DNA of 64,000 nucleotides. It comes from 20CM-2-55-15 sp963738025 (GTDB taxonomy: Bacteria; Acidobacteriota; Terriglobia; 20CM-2-55-15). A program made the position numbers and the translations under genes. The stretch is from contig CAVTWA010000027.1 in NCBI GenBank assembly GCA_963738025.1, forward strand, positions 62,001-126,000, read 5' to 3'. The notes beneath the pieces are model-generated. The model saw only the letters and a program-made list of their open reading frames with translations. It searched no databases and had not been told where the DNA came from. Position 1 is the stretch's first letter, and each line of letters begins with the position of its first letter. Positions 54,923-63,296 of this stretch are shown one piece after another.

Positions 54923-56455
54923 ATGAAGATTCGATGGAACCGATCATGGTTACTGATTCTGCTATCCATCATTCTCCCGGGAGCGGCTTTCGGCGCCGGG
55001 TTGAACGCTGCGGACGCCGCCCAGCAGAACGATAAAGACGCACTCCGCGCGCTGCTGAAGCAGCGAGGTGACGCCAATGCAGCGCAGCCGGATGGTACGA
55101 CTGCCTTGCATTGGGCGGCCCACTGGAATGACGAGGAGGCCGTCGACCTGCTCCTGCACGCCGGCGCCAACGCCAAAGCGATGAATCGTTACGGCGCCAC
55201 GCCATTGTCTGAAGCCGTCGTTTCAGGCAGCGGCAAGATGATCGAAGCCTTACTCCGGGCAGGCGCCGATCCTAAAACCCTGACCACAAAAGACGGAGAG
55301 ACCGTGCTCATGACAGCGTCGCGGGCAGGCAATGTCGATGCCGTTAAGATACTGCTGGACCGTGGCGCCGACGTGAATGCGCGTGAAACCTATAAAGGAC
55401 AGACGGCTCTGATGTGGGCTGCCTCGGAACGGCATCCGGAGGTCGTCAAATTGCTAATGGCCCACGGTGCCGATTGGAAGGTCCGCTCAATCGATCGTGA
55501 GACCAAACCGCCGAAGCTGAGCGCCGCCTCCTCGATTTCCCCGATTGCCCGAGGCGGATTCAGCGCCCTTTCGTTCGCAGCGCGTGAAGGCGACATCGAA
55601 TCGGCCCAGGCTATGCTCGACGCCGGGACCGATATCAACTACGGCGATGTGGATAACACCACAGCCCTGATCGTCTCGATTGTGAACAAACAATACACGT
55701 TTGCGAAGTTCCTCCTCGATCGGGGCGCTGATGCGAACGTCGTTGGCGGCTATGGCCGTACTGCTTTATACGCCATCGTCGACATCCGGAATGAGGACTG
55801 GTCCACCCTTCCGAACCGCAAGTCCGAGGATCCGCTGCCGAGCCTTGATATCGTAAAAGCTCTGCTCGATCGCGGCGTCAACCTCAACGCCGCGCTCACC
55901 GCTCCTCTTCCCGGGCGCAGCGGGATGGATTCCGGTGATACGAGTTTGGACTCCGGAACGACTCCGCTGATGCGCGCCGCAAGAGCTGGTGACGCTACAG
56001 TCATGAAGCTGTTGCTTGCGAAAGGAGCTGACCCGAAACTGACGACCAAAGAGGGGAATACCGCGCTGATGTTCGCAGCGGGCATAGGGTATCGGGACAA
56101 GAATACTCGAGGCAGCGAGAGTGAAGCGCTCGAGGCGCTGAAAGTCAGTCTGGAGGCAGGACTCAGCCTGACTCAGGCAAACTCCAGAGGCGAGACGGCC
56201 CTGCACGGAGCCGCTTCCCGCGGTGCGGATACGATCGTTCAGTTTCTAGCCGATCATGGCTCCGATCTGAACGCCAAAACCAGACAGGGATTCACGCCAT
56301 TGGATTTTGCCCTGGGTAAGGAAAGTGCCGCCCAGCTTCCGGTCCCTCACGACAGCACGGTCGAACTCCTACGAAAACTCGGCGGTCATGAAGGCGACCC
56401 GCCAAAAGGTCCGCCGGCAAGGCGCGAGCCGCCACAGCGCGAGCCGCCACAATGA
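54923..56455 (+). CDS. Secreted ankyrin-repeat protein, copy 2
   Basis: 510 residues from ATG 54923 (MKIRWNRSWLLILLSIILPG, signal peptide), with GGAGAGG upstream; ATG 54914 is an alternative. About nine ankyrin repeats (TTALHWAAHWNDEEAVDLLL, TVLMTASRAGNVDAVKILLD, TALMWAASERHPEVVKLLMA, TPLMRAARAGDATVMKLLLA, TALHGAASRGADTIVQFLAD). The tail is Pro/Arg-rich with two REPPQ units. Third gene of the module. The TGA stop lies inside the palindrome at 56451. Confidence 0.9.
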   Translation: MKIRWNRSWLLILLSIILPGAAFGAGLNAADAAQQNDKDALRALLKQRGDANAAQPDGTTALHWAAHWNDEEAVDLLLHAGANAKAMNRYGATPLSEAVVSGSGKMIEALLRAGADPKTLTTKDGETVLMTASRAGNVDAVKILLDRGADVNARETYKGQTALMWAASERHPEVVKLLMAHGADWKVRSIDRETKPPKLSAASSISPIARGGFSALSFAAREGDIESAQAMLDAGTDINYGDVDNTTALIVSIVNKQYTFAKFLLDRGADANVVGGYGRTALYAIVDIRNEDWSTLPNRKSEDPLPSLDIVKALLDRGVNLNAALTAPLPGRSGMDSGDTSLDSGTTPLMRAARAGDATVMKLLLAKGADPKLTTKEGNTALMFAAGIGYRDKNTRGSESEALEALKVSLEAGLSLTQANSRGETALHGAASRGADTIVQFLADHGSDLNAKTRQGFTPLDFALGKESAAQLPVPHDSTVELLRKLGGHEGDPPKGPPARREPPQREPPQ

Positions 56456-56507
56456 TCAATGAATAATGGCAGTGATCATTGATCACTGCCATTATTCATT
56501 GATCATT
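56451..56507. repeat. Perfect 28-base inverted repeat holding stop codons of two convergent genes
   Basis: Perfect arms beginning AATGATCAATGAATAATGGC are separated by one base. The left arm contains the TGA of the ankyrin gene (56453-56455) and the right arm the TGA of the VOC gene (56503-56505). Likely works as a two-way terminator. Confidence 0.95.
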
Positions 56508-57312
56508 TAACGGCTTTGAGACCCTGACTCACCTCGATTGAGGTGCCCCACGGATCCGTCAGTTGTACAACCGAGAGGTTGGCCGCAGTTGCGGTTGCGA
56601 TCTGGCCATCCAATTTCCCGCCGGCTTCCTGGTATTTATTCGCAAATTCCTTGAGATCCATTACCTCGAATCCCAGAAGACCAAGCGAGTGTCCTTTTGT
56701 TGGAGCGATCGGCTCTTTCGTGACATGGAAAACAATGCGTGCGCCGGGAATCTCTCCAATGGTCTCTCCGCCTTTTTGACTGATTCTGGCCCCAAACCAT
56801 TTTGCATACCAGGCGGAGACCTCTGCCGCATTGGCGACGTTCACAACGATGCCGTCCGATGCGATCGGATCGGTGAGACTCTTATCTTCGGTGATGCGTA
56901 CCTGCACGTCGTCCGGTCCCACGATGGTTGCAGCCCCTTTTTCGTTCTTGGCAATAATCCCGGCCGCCTCCCATTTGACGAGCGCCGCCTTGAGATCTTT
57001 CACTTTGAATGTAATGTACTCCACGGTTGTCCCGTGGTTGCCGCCGAGCGATGGGGCCGGGGCGCCTCCTCCCCGCGGCGGTCGGGGTGCGCTGATGAAC
57101 AGAAGAACGCCGGGAAACTTCATCAGCTTGATATTCGCGAGCGCGGCGGGTTGCCCGCCGAGTGTCATCCAGAATTTATTGGCGGCGTCCACGTCCGCGG
57201 CACGAAAAATATGGTGACCGGCGGTCACGCCGTCCTCATTCGGAGCAGGGAGTTGCGCCAGCAGGGGGACAGCAGCCAGCAGCACGAGCAGAACGATGAA
57301 TGTGGGTTTCAT
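56503..57312 (-). CDS. Secreted tandem VOC (glyoxalase-like) protein
   Basis: 269 residues from ATG 57312 (MKPTFIVLLVLLAAVPLLAQ, signal peptide); a longer start at 57351 is less likely. Two VOC modules: the first with GHHIFRAADVDAANKFWMTL, the second with VVNVANAAEVSAWYAKWFGA and ending VVQLTDPWGTSIEVSQG, which holds the usual metal-ligand Glu. Proline/glycine-rich loop in the first module. Secreted VOC proteins are common in Acidobacteriota; substrate unknown. Confidence 0.82.
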   Translation of the reverse strand: MKPTFIVLLVLLAAVPLLAQLPAPNEDGVTAGHHIFRAADVDAANKFWMTLGGQPAALANIKLMKFPGVLLFISAPRPPRGGGAPAPSLGGNHGTTVEYITFKVKDLKAALVKWEAAGIIAKNEKGAATIVGPDDVQVRITEDKSLTDPIASDGIVVNVANAAEVSAWYAKWFGARISQKGGETIGEIPGARIVFHVTKEPIAPTKGHSLGLLGFEVMDLKEFANKYQEAGGKLDGQIATATAANLSVVQLTDPWGTSIEVSQGLKAVK

Positions 57313-57399
57313 AGTGCGCGGATAATATCTCAGCGTGGTTGCAGAGGACAAGATTCCTGAATTCGAGAAGTTCGTTGCCGTCGATTGGTCGAAGGCGGG

Positions 57400-57908
57400 T
57401 TAGGGATCAAGTCGCGCAGATTCAACTTCCCTTTTCGTGATCGCGCAGACCATCGTAAACATTTCAGCGCCAATCTGCCGAATCGTATCGTTCATTCCTT
57501 GATCATCAGTCTTGCCGCATTGTTCTAAAAGAACCTGGCCAGCCATCAGAAATTCCAGAGTCGGTTCATAGAACTTGTCCGAGGCGCCATTTCGTCCAGA
57601 GGTCTCAGACAATTGCGCCCTGTAATCAGCATCATTCGCACCAGCGCTCAGTACCCACAATAAGAACCTGTCTAACACTTCTTGCCGGAACTCGGACTTC
57701 AAATACATCTGTAGAGTGAGTTCCATTGCAAACGCAACAGGTATTGTCGAAAAGATTGGTCATACGCAGGTAGAACATGTAAACGTTGACTTCTCGTTGA
57801 TCCATCAAGGTCTCGCGATTTCGATTATATTCTCTGTCTTCCGGTGGCGTGTGCCTGGGCCAGAGACACCGCCAGATTGACGATTTCGAAGACGACATCT
57901 GGATTCAT
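57400..57908 (-). pseudogene. Small helical protein of unknown function, probably frameshifted
   Basis: Begins MNPDVVFEIVNLAVSLAQAH at 57908, overlapping the upstream gene stop (ATGA), but stops after 27 codons. Sequence that looks like a continuation appears in other frames: DQREVNVYMFYLRMTN, then MELTLQMYLKSEFRQEVLDR and the rest to 57400. I infer one gene of about 170 residues broken by two or three single-base shifts. Alternatively only the 108-residue frame 57400-57726 is real. No family recognised. Confidence 0.45.
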
Positions 57909-58276
57909 TTCATCGCCTCCTCAAATTCACGGATCGCAGCAGACAGATCCGTCAAATTTTTCGTCAATCCAACGAAGTACTGCTGACTCTCGACATTTGT
58001 CGAGAGAGCGCCGCGGTATGCCAACCCGTTGTACGAATGAATCAGCGTGTCGAGCGCCGGTTTCGCACCATCCGGAAGCCGTCCGGCCTGAAAATGCAGC
58101 CGGGCCTGATCAATCGTGCTTTCCGCGATCAGCAGCGTGTCGTACGCCGCCGAATCGCTTTTGTTCAGCGCACCGGGGTGAACTGAATAGTGCGCCGTAC
58201 GGGAAACCAGGAACAGCAGCAGAAGAGTCGTGGCCGCGCCGTTGATGGCGGCGTTAACTTCAGGTATCTTGCGCAA
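57905..58276 (-). CDS. Small protein with one TM helix, unknown function
   Basis: 123 residues. One N-terminal TM helix (INGAATTLLLLFLVSRTAHY), then a helical part rich in D, L and A that could form a coiled coil (TKNLTDLSAAIREFEEAMK at the end). Coupled by ATGA to the next gene. No family recognised. Confidence 0.55.
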   Translation of the reverse strand: MRKIPEVNAAINGAATTLLLLFLVSRTAHYSVHPGALNKSDSAAYDTLLIAESTIDQARLHFQAGRLPDGAKPALDTLIHSYNGLAYRGALSTNVESQQYFVGLTKNLTDLSAAIREFEEAMK

Positions 58277-58465
58277 CCACAGGTAAGCCGGATGGGGATC
58301 GCTGGAAGGTTGCCGCTACCGGGCCGAACTTGCGTCCCTACTTATATGACGCCGCAAACTGCCGACTTGTGACAGCAAGGGCGAAACGTTTTTGTCATCT
58401 CGAGGGCTTCTTGTGCAGGTGCAGTCATAGAGGCTGTGAATGAATTAATTCAGATTGGTCCGAAT

Positions 58466-58555
58466 ATGTAGTCGAGGGCTTCAGCCCGCGTTCGGGTGCG
58501 GATAACTTCGACATTTTCCAAGACCCTGAACGCGGGCTGAAGCCCGCGACTACAT
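58466..58555. repeat. Palindromic repeat, GCGGGCT-AGCCCGC family, full copy
   Basis: Arms of about 28 bases (ending CTTCAGCCCGCGTTC on the left, starting GAACGCGGGCTGAAG on the right) around a loop of about 34 bases, in a gene-free stretch of roughly 450 bp (58277-58731). Nothing else in that stretch looks coding. Confidence 0.92.
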
Positions 58556-58731
58556 GTCAGATCGCAGTCGGCAGATTCATTCACACCTTCATAGACCGGG
58601 CCTGCAGAAGACCGAATAGTGTCAGCGGGCGGACATGACCATGCGTTCCATGGCGTCCAGGTCCTGGTTGAATTCCGCCGAGTTTACTCTTAAGTATCGC
58701 CAGCAGCTGAATTCGGAGAACGAGTATTCGG

Positions 58732-58926
58732 CTATCTGTTTCCGGGAATCGCCAGGTATTCTGCGGCTGTCTTGAGATTGCCGACGGCCCAATGCGACAT
58801 CGACAGGGCTTGATTGAAGTTTGGCGATGTCCGCATTGCGGGATTCGAGTCAAGTACAGCCGCATCCAGGACCTCTTTAAACAGCTCCTTCGATATTTCG
58901 CGGGTCGCGGCCCTGGTTGGATATGT
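58732..58926 (-). pseudogene. TPR-like gene remnant
   Basis: An open frame with no start codon gives about 64 residues, including SKELFKEVLDAAVLDSNPAM and ALSMSHWAVGNLKTAAEYLA, the pattern of a tetratricopeptide helix pair, ending at TAG 58732. The 5' part is missing. It is upstream-bounded by the hairpin at 58953. Confidence 0.4.
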
Positions 58927-58952
58927 ATGGTTTTTGTTCGGAGCGAGGCAAA

Positions 58953-58979
58953 CCGGGGAGGAATGTTCTTCCTCCCCGG
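58953..58979 (-). terminator. GC-rich hairpin after the FnIII gene
   Basis: Stem CCGGGGAGGAA paired with TTCCTCCCCGG around a short loop, 14 bp past the stop codon of the minus-strand gene at 58994. No long T-run follows, so efficiency is uncertain. Confidence 0.6.
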
Positions 58980-58993
58980 CCGGCTAACCTACA

Positions 58994-59638
58994 CTAGCCG
59001 CAGATGAACGTGATGGGATCGCTCCAGTTGGTGTAACCCAACCGGCCCAACGCACGCACCTGAAACGCGTAGGTCGCGCCTGGTGTCAGGTTCGAAATGG
59101 TGAGTTTCTTTGAACCAGGCAGAGTGAGCGTTGTCCATGATGTGGGCAGCGTCCCCGGGTTCGTTACAACCCCGTACTGCAGGTTGTAGCTGAGAGCCTT
59201 GGGAAGCCCCTTCACCTTGACATCCACTGCGCCGCTGACTGAACTACGGTCGATCCAGTCAATCGAAGCCGGAGGCAAAGGTTGCGGAGGAACACGCTGG
59301 ATCGGAGCTAGAACGAATCCGCTGGTGCTGAAAATCGCGGGGTCGTCGTTCGCCGCCGCCTCGACGTAATGTCCGAGGAGCGTGACCTGCTTGATCATGA
59401 GCGCCCGCTGTTTGTTCTTGGCGGCGATGGCTTTTTTCCCGCCATCGGACGCATCCGTAACCAGAACAGCGAACGTGTCGATACCCGACTTGAAGGTCGT
59501 CATATCGACGGGTGGGTTCGAGAAGTTCGGATTACCGTTCATATCCTTGTACACGGTTTGAAGGTGGTTCAGGAAATCGGTGTCCGACACTGTCTTGAAA
59601 CCCAGCAGTGCTTTAAGCTTTTTCACTATTGTTGTCAT
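58994..59638 (-). CDS. Fibronectin type III-domain protein
   Basis: 214 residues from ATG 59638, with AAAGGAG upstream; longer starts to 59686 look untranslated. No signal peptide. The N-terminal part (about 1-110) is helical with a Lys-rich start (MTTIVKKLKALLGF); the C-terminal 85 residues form an FnIII module (LTISNLTPGATYAFQVRALG, LGYTNWSDPITF). Family unknown; FnIII suggests protein or glycan binding. Confidence 0.75.
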   Translation of the reverse strand: MTTIVKKLKALLGFKTVSDTDFLNHLQTVYKDMNGNPNFSNPPVDMTTFKSGIDTFAVLVTDASDGGKKAIAAKNKQRALMIKQVTLLGHYVEAAANDDPAIFSTSGFVLAPIQRVPPQPLPPASIDWIDRSSVSGAVDVKVKGLPKALSYNLQYGVVTNPGTLPTSWTTLTLPGSKKLTISNLTPGATYAFQVRALGRLGYTNWSDPITFICG

Positions 59639-59725
59639 ATGTTTTCTCCTTTCTTCTTCAAGTTGCCAGCCCTTAAAACACAACATCGGAAGAAAGTTGG
59701 CTGGTAAAACTCCCTCCCAATCTCT

Positions 59726-60223
59726 TCAGGCCCCGGCCAAACGCGGACGCCGGACGCGCTCCGCGACCCGCTCCCGCAAGGTAAGCGCCTGCGCGAGCGA
59801 TTCCCGGCCCAATTCCGTGATCGCATAATATCGCTGGTCCGATTCCTGCGGCTTCTCCGGATCGATCGGAGTTGAGGAAATCAAGCCCATCTTCTCCATG
59901 ATCCGCAGGTTCACAAAAACCCATGTGCCCGGCACGACCGGTGCTTCGAGGACCTCCTGCATCTTCAGCGTGATCCTTACCGGATCGCCGTAACCCTGCA
60001 GTTCGACCACGGCGACCAACAGACCCACATGGAAGTCCTGCATCCACTCGCTGTTCGCCGTCTTTTTCGCCCCCGGCGCGGCGGAAGTCTCAGGCTCGGC
60101 CTGGAATCGCAGCTCCCGGATTCGCTTTAGAACCGTCTCGCCGGCCGCCTCGACCTCTTCCTCTGGTGCACGCGGCAGATAATGCCTCACGATCTCGTCG
60201 ATATTCATATCGTCTCGTTTCAC
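59726..60223 (-). CDS. PadR/MarR-like winged-helix protein
   Basis: 165 residues. After a charged helical N-terminus (IDEIVRHYLPRAPEEEVEAA) comes a winged-helix core: FHVGLLVAVVELQGYGDPVR, TWVFVNLRIMEKMGLISSTP and RYYAITELGRESLAQALTLR, the PadR-type wing and final helix. It lies directly downstream of the interrupted ECF sigma gene on the same strand, so it was probably part of that operon. Confidence 0.65.
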   Translation of the reverse strand: MKRDDMNIDEIVRHYLPRAPEEEVEAAGETVLKRIRELRFQAEPETSAAPGAKKTANSEWMQDFHVGLLVAVVELQGYGDPVRITLKMQEVLEAPVVPGTWVFVNLRIMEKMGLISSTPIDPEKPQESDQRYYAITELGRESLAQALTLRERVAERVRRPRLAGA

Positions 60224-60247
60224 GAGCTTTGTACCTCCTATACGACT

Positions 60248-60327
60248 CGCCCTGGCGGGCTTGCATTCGCTCCGCTCATCTCCTTACTGGCTGCGCCCTG
60301 CCGGGCTGGCATTCGCTCCGCTCATCT
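60248..60327. repeat. Direct repeat of about 34 bp, two copies 46 bp apart
   Basis: CGCCCTG(G/C)CGGGCT followed by GCATTCGCTCCGCTCATCT occurs at 60248-60281 and 60294-60327. The second copy overlaps the last codons of the sigma gene remnant, so this looks like a small local duplication of a gene end. Confidence 0.75.
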
Positions 60328-60536
60328 TCTCCCTCAACCGCTCGCGCACGCGATGGAGTGTGACACGGACGGCGCCGGGGCTTTTGCCCACCATTTCGCC
60401 GATTTGCTCGTCGGTATAACCTGTTCGATCGATAGCAACAGGACTTCCGCATTGCCCGGCTCGAGCTGCGCAATCCCTTGCAGCAGTCTTTCGCGCATAT
60501 CGTTTTCGCGCGGGTTCACCTCGCTGGGCAAGTCCT

Positions 60537-60545
60537 CCAGGGGTT
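60537..60545. repeat. Target-site duplication, left copy
   Basis: CCAGGGGTT, identical to 62125-62133, flanks the IS256-type element. Eight to nine base duplications are normal for IS256 elements. Confidence 0.85.
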
Positions 60546-62124
60546 GGGAGTAACTTGAATTTTGTGTTTGGGGGCTTATTAGTTATTGCCCCCTCCGAAG
60601 AGGATAGTAGCCGTCGGCGCTGTGGTAACGGTGGTAAAGCCGGAGCGGTTTTGGCGGAGGCTTTTCCAAACAGCTTGTGGGAATCATCAAGAAGAAGATG
60701 CCGAAGGCCACCTTTGTCGATTTCCACAGCTGTGGCCGTTTCCACAGCGCCTTCCGCCGCTCGTTTTTTGTTTTGCGTTTGGTGTTTCAAAAAGAAGAAG
60801 GCCCCAGGTTGCCGCCTGGAGCCAAAGACCCGTGTCATCAACCGACGTGTTCAGGAGCAAATCAATGACAACAGATCCGAAGAAAAGCCTAGCATCAACT
60901 TCCATCTCCGAGCTTGCAAAAAGTGAGGTCGATCAACTCCTTCAAACAGGCCTGGCCGACTTTAGCCTGCGAGAACTTTTGGGACTGCTGATTTCCAGTG
61001 CCGGCGCCGCCGAGCGCAGCGTCTACCTGGAAAAAACCAACGGTGACAAACCGAACGGGTTCTATGACCGTTCTCTTCAAGTCGGAACCATTCCCATCGA
61101 CGTTCGAGTTCCCCGCACGCGTAGCGGAGAGTTCCGGCCAGCAAGCTTGCCGTCGCGCTATCGCCGCGGTTACAGCGACGAAGTTCAGTCGCTGCTGTTG
61201 GGATTGCTTGGTTCAAGCCGCTCAATCAATGCCGCTAAAGACGCGCTCCAAAAGATGGGACTGTCCAGCTCGGAACAGGATCTGGAACGTGTGGCGACAG
61301 GAATGATCGAGGAACTCGAACTCCGCAACAGCCGGCCTTTGGATCCCGACATGTTGGCAGTGTTTGTCGATGGCAAGTACGTCGAGTTGCGGGACGGCGA
61401 TAAGCTGCGTTCTGCCTGTATCTACCTGGTTGTCGGTTTAGGCCGCGATGGTAAGAAACGCGTCCTCAGTTGCATCGCCAAACCAGGCCGCGAAAACCTC
61501 GAAGACTGGAAATCCGTTCTTCGTGGCTTGATCGAGCGCGGACTCCGGCGGGTCATGATCTTTATCCAGGACGATTTCTCCGGATTGCTCCCCATTACCC
61601 AAAGCTTCTTCCCCAACACCGACGTCCAGCTCTGCGCGGTTCATATGCAACGCAATGCCAAAAACCATCTCTCCAAGATCGACAGCTCCGAGTTTCAACA
61701 GCGATGGCGTGCCATTAAGTCCTCTTGGGATGTGGAAGTGGGGTAATCGCCAGTTCGAGGAACTCTGCGATCGCTTCGCTAAGTCCTATCCCACCTGGAT
61801 CGCCGAACTCCGCAGGAAACGGCCTCATTACCTCGCCTTCTTGCAGTTCCCCGAATCTATCCGCAAATCCTTCTCCACCACCAACGTTGTCGAGGCCATC
61901 AACGGACAATTAGAAATCATGCGCCGCAATAGTGGGGGGTACTTTCATTCCGAGGACACCTTGAAGTTCAAGCTCGGTATCGCTGTCTCATCCCTTGAGG
62001 ACGGCCGCTGGAGAACCGGCGCCCGCAGCACCTTTGCCGTCCTTTCTCAGCTTAATGCCATGTTTCAATCCCGATTCGAGAGTGCCGCGTGAGGATATCA
62101 AACACAACATTATTGACAAGAGCC
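60546..62124. mobile_element. IS256-family insertion sequence, about 1.58 kb
   Basis: Bounded by the 9-bp direct duplication CCAGGGGTT. The inverted ends are imperfect but share a GG start and TTGTGTTTG at about the same offset (left near 60562-60570, right complement near 62098-62106), a word typical of IS256 termini. It contains one transposase gene on the plus strand. It is inserted in an ECF sigma gene read on the minus strand. Confidence 0.85.
60865..62092 (+). pseudogene. IS256-family (mutator-type) transposase, one frameshift
   Basis: Starts at ATG 60865 with AGGAG seven bases upstream. DDE residues: D in MLAVFVDGKYVELRDGDK, D in RVMIFIQDDFSGLLP, and E in TTNVVEAINGQLEIMRRNSG. The signature CAVHMQRNAKNHL is present. 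Near 61735 the frame shifts within WDVEVG; the other frame continues NRQFEELCDRFAKSYPTWIA to 62092. About 409 residues if corrected. IS256 transposases are normally a single frame, so this is either an inactivating indel or a sequencing error. Confidence 0.85.
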
Positions 62125-62133
62125 CCAGGGGTT
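62125..62133. repeat. Target-site duplication, right copy
   Basis: CCAGGGGTT, identical to 60537-60545, directly after the right end of the IS256-type element. Confidence 0.85.
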
Positions 62134-62605
62134 CGAGGCCGTCATCCGTCTCGTTCCTCCGCTCCCGCTTGCGGTAGTTCTCCAGCGCCTTGTTGATCGC
62201 CATCCGATAGAGATACCCGGCCGGATTCGCGGTAAATTCCAGCGTCCGTCCATCATCGATCAACTTCAGAAACACATCTTGCTGTACGTCCTGTGCCTCG
62301 TGCTTGTTGCCGGTCACACTATAGGCCGCCCGATACACTTCGAGGCAGCAAACCCGCGGCACGAACACGAATATCATCTGTGGGAACGCGTGAGCTGTAT
62401 GCGCCGGCATGAATCTTCAGCATGTAGGGCACAATCCATCGCGCCGTGTTCGGAGAACAGTCTCTCGAACTCCTGCTGCTTCATTCCTGCTTGTGGGCTG
62501 GCCGCTGTCGTTTTCATATCCTCTATAGAGAAGATGCTCCATACCGCCCATTTGTTACATGCCTCCGAAAAAAAATCCGAACACGGCCGGACGCCTCGCT
62601 TGATG

Positions 62606-62640
62606 CACTGTAGGTGCGGTCTATGACCGCGCCTACAGTG
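62606..62640. repeat. Short palindrome, GCGGTC-TGACCGC family
   Basis: CACTGTAGG at one end and CCTACAGTG at the other enclose a CGGTCTATGACCG core, a single-hairpin form of the family at 26371-26439 and 29406-29478. It opens a gene-free stretch of about 780 bp (62518-63296). Confidence 0.8.
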
Positions 62641-62709
62641 CGACGGACCTTATACAAAAGGTCGCGCATGCGGGGAAATGGAGGGTCCAGCGAAGAAATG
62701 CACAAATCC

Positions 62710-62995
62710 TGCATTGGATTTCACATTTCCTGCGTTGGTTTTCACATTCCAATGCGGGATTTTGCAAGTCCCACGTAGGTTTTCGAAATTCAGCGTTGGT
62801 CTTGGCTTTTTCTGCGTTGGATTCCAAATTCCAACGTGGGATTTCGCAAATCCAACGTTGATTTTCAGAATCCAGCATAGGATTTGGCTTGTCCTGCGTT
62901 GGTTTCCAAAATTCCAACGCGGGATTTCGCAAATCCAACGTTGGTTTTCAAATTCCAACGTAGGAAATGCAAAATCCAGCCACGCGCGCGGGTGG
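62710..62995. repeat. Degenerate 20-21-bp tandem array of palindromic units
   Basis: About 14 head-to-tail variants of AAATCCAACGTTGGNTTTCNC, whose core CCAACGTTGG is itself a palindrome. Units differ from one another by several bases but keep the spacing of 19-22 bp. All reading frames stay open because of the word content, and no start signal or known domain supports a protein. No spacers, so not CRISPR. The function is unknown. Confidence 0.85.
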
Positions 62996-63057
62996 TTTCC
63001 GTTTGATTGCAACGATGGGATATGGCACGCCAGTATTTCACACCGTCCGTTTCGCAA

Positions 63058-63089
63058 GGGGGAAGCTGCTTGGGCAGCTTCCCCCTTTT
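63058..63089 (+). terminator. Strong intrinsic terminator
   Basis: Stem GGGGGAAGCTGC and GCAGCTTCCCCC around a tight loop, followed by TTTTC. On the plus strand there is no recognisable gene upstream, only the palindromic array, so it may end a non-coding transcript. Confidence 0.75.
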
Positions 63090-63296
63090 CGATTGCGGCT
63101 CAGTTTCACTCGGCTTCTGAACCGAGTCGATGACAAGGACTTCCATGGGACTCCTCGATGGTTCCCAATCCGATTGCGGACCGTGCATACACGGCGATCC
63201 CTGCTGCGAGCGCCTTGCAGCCTGCGCAGAATGCGCGATAAACCTGCGCAACGGTGGCTGATCGGTAGGACTGAATTTGGTTGTATACTGCCGGCC

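Larger units (their letters stand above)
60284..62517 (-). pseudogene. ECF sigma factor gene split by an IS256-type element
   Basis: The 5' part (62517-62125) has MKTTAASPQAGMKQQEFERL, then about 100 bp of out-of-place sequence, then region 2: VYRAAYSVTGNKHEAQDVQQ and AGYLYRMAINKALENYRKRE. It is cut at DDGLEPL. The 3' part (60545-60284) resumes EDLPSEVNPRENDMRERLLQ, and after a one-base shift region 4: GYTDEQIGEMVGKSPGAVRV. Removing the insertion plus one copy of the 9-bp duplication rejoins the frame exactly. The extra insertion and shift show the gene is dead or badly sequenced. Confidence 0.85.

Noticed and set aside
61700..61760. Programmed frameshift in the IS256 transposase
   Set aside because: IS256 transposases are normally single-frame and no slippery run with a stimulatory structure is evident; one-base indels are common across this window.
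62710..62995. CRISPR array near the right edge
   Set aside because: Units vary throughout and there is no repeat-spacer alternation.
62650..63057. Repetitive proteins with NQRWICEIPRW-like units in several frames of the array
   Set aside because: All frames of the array are open because its words lack stops; no start signal and no codon preference supports translation.
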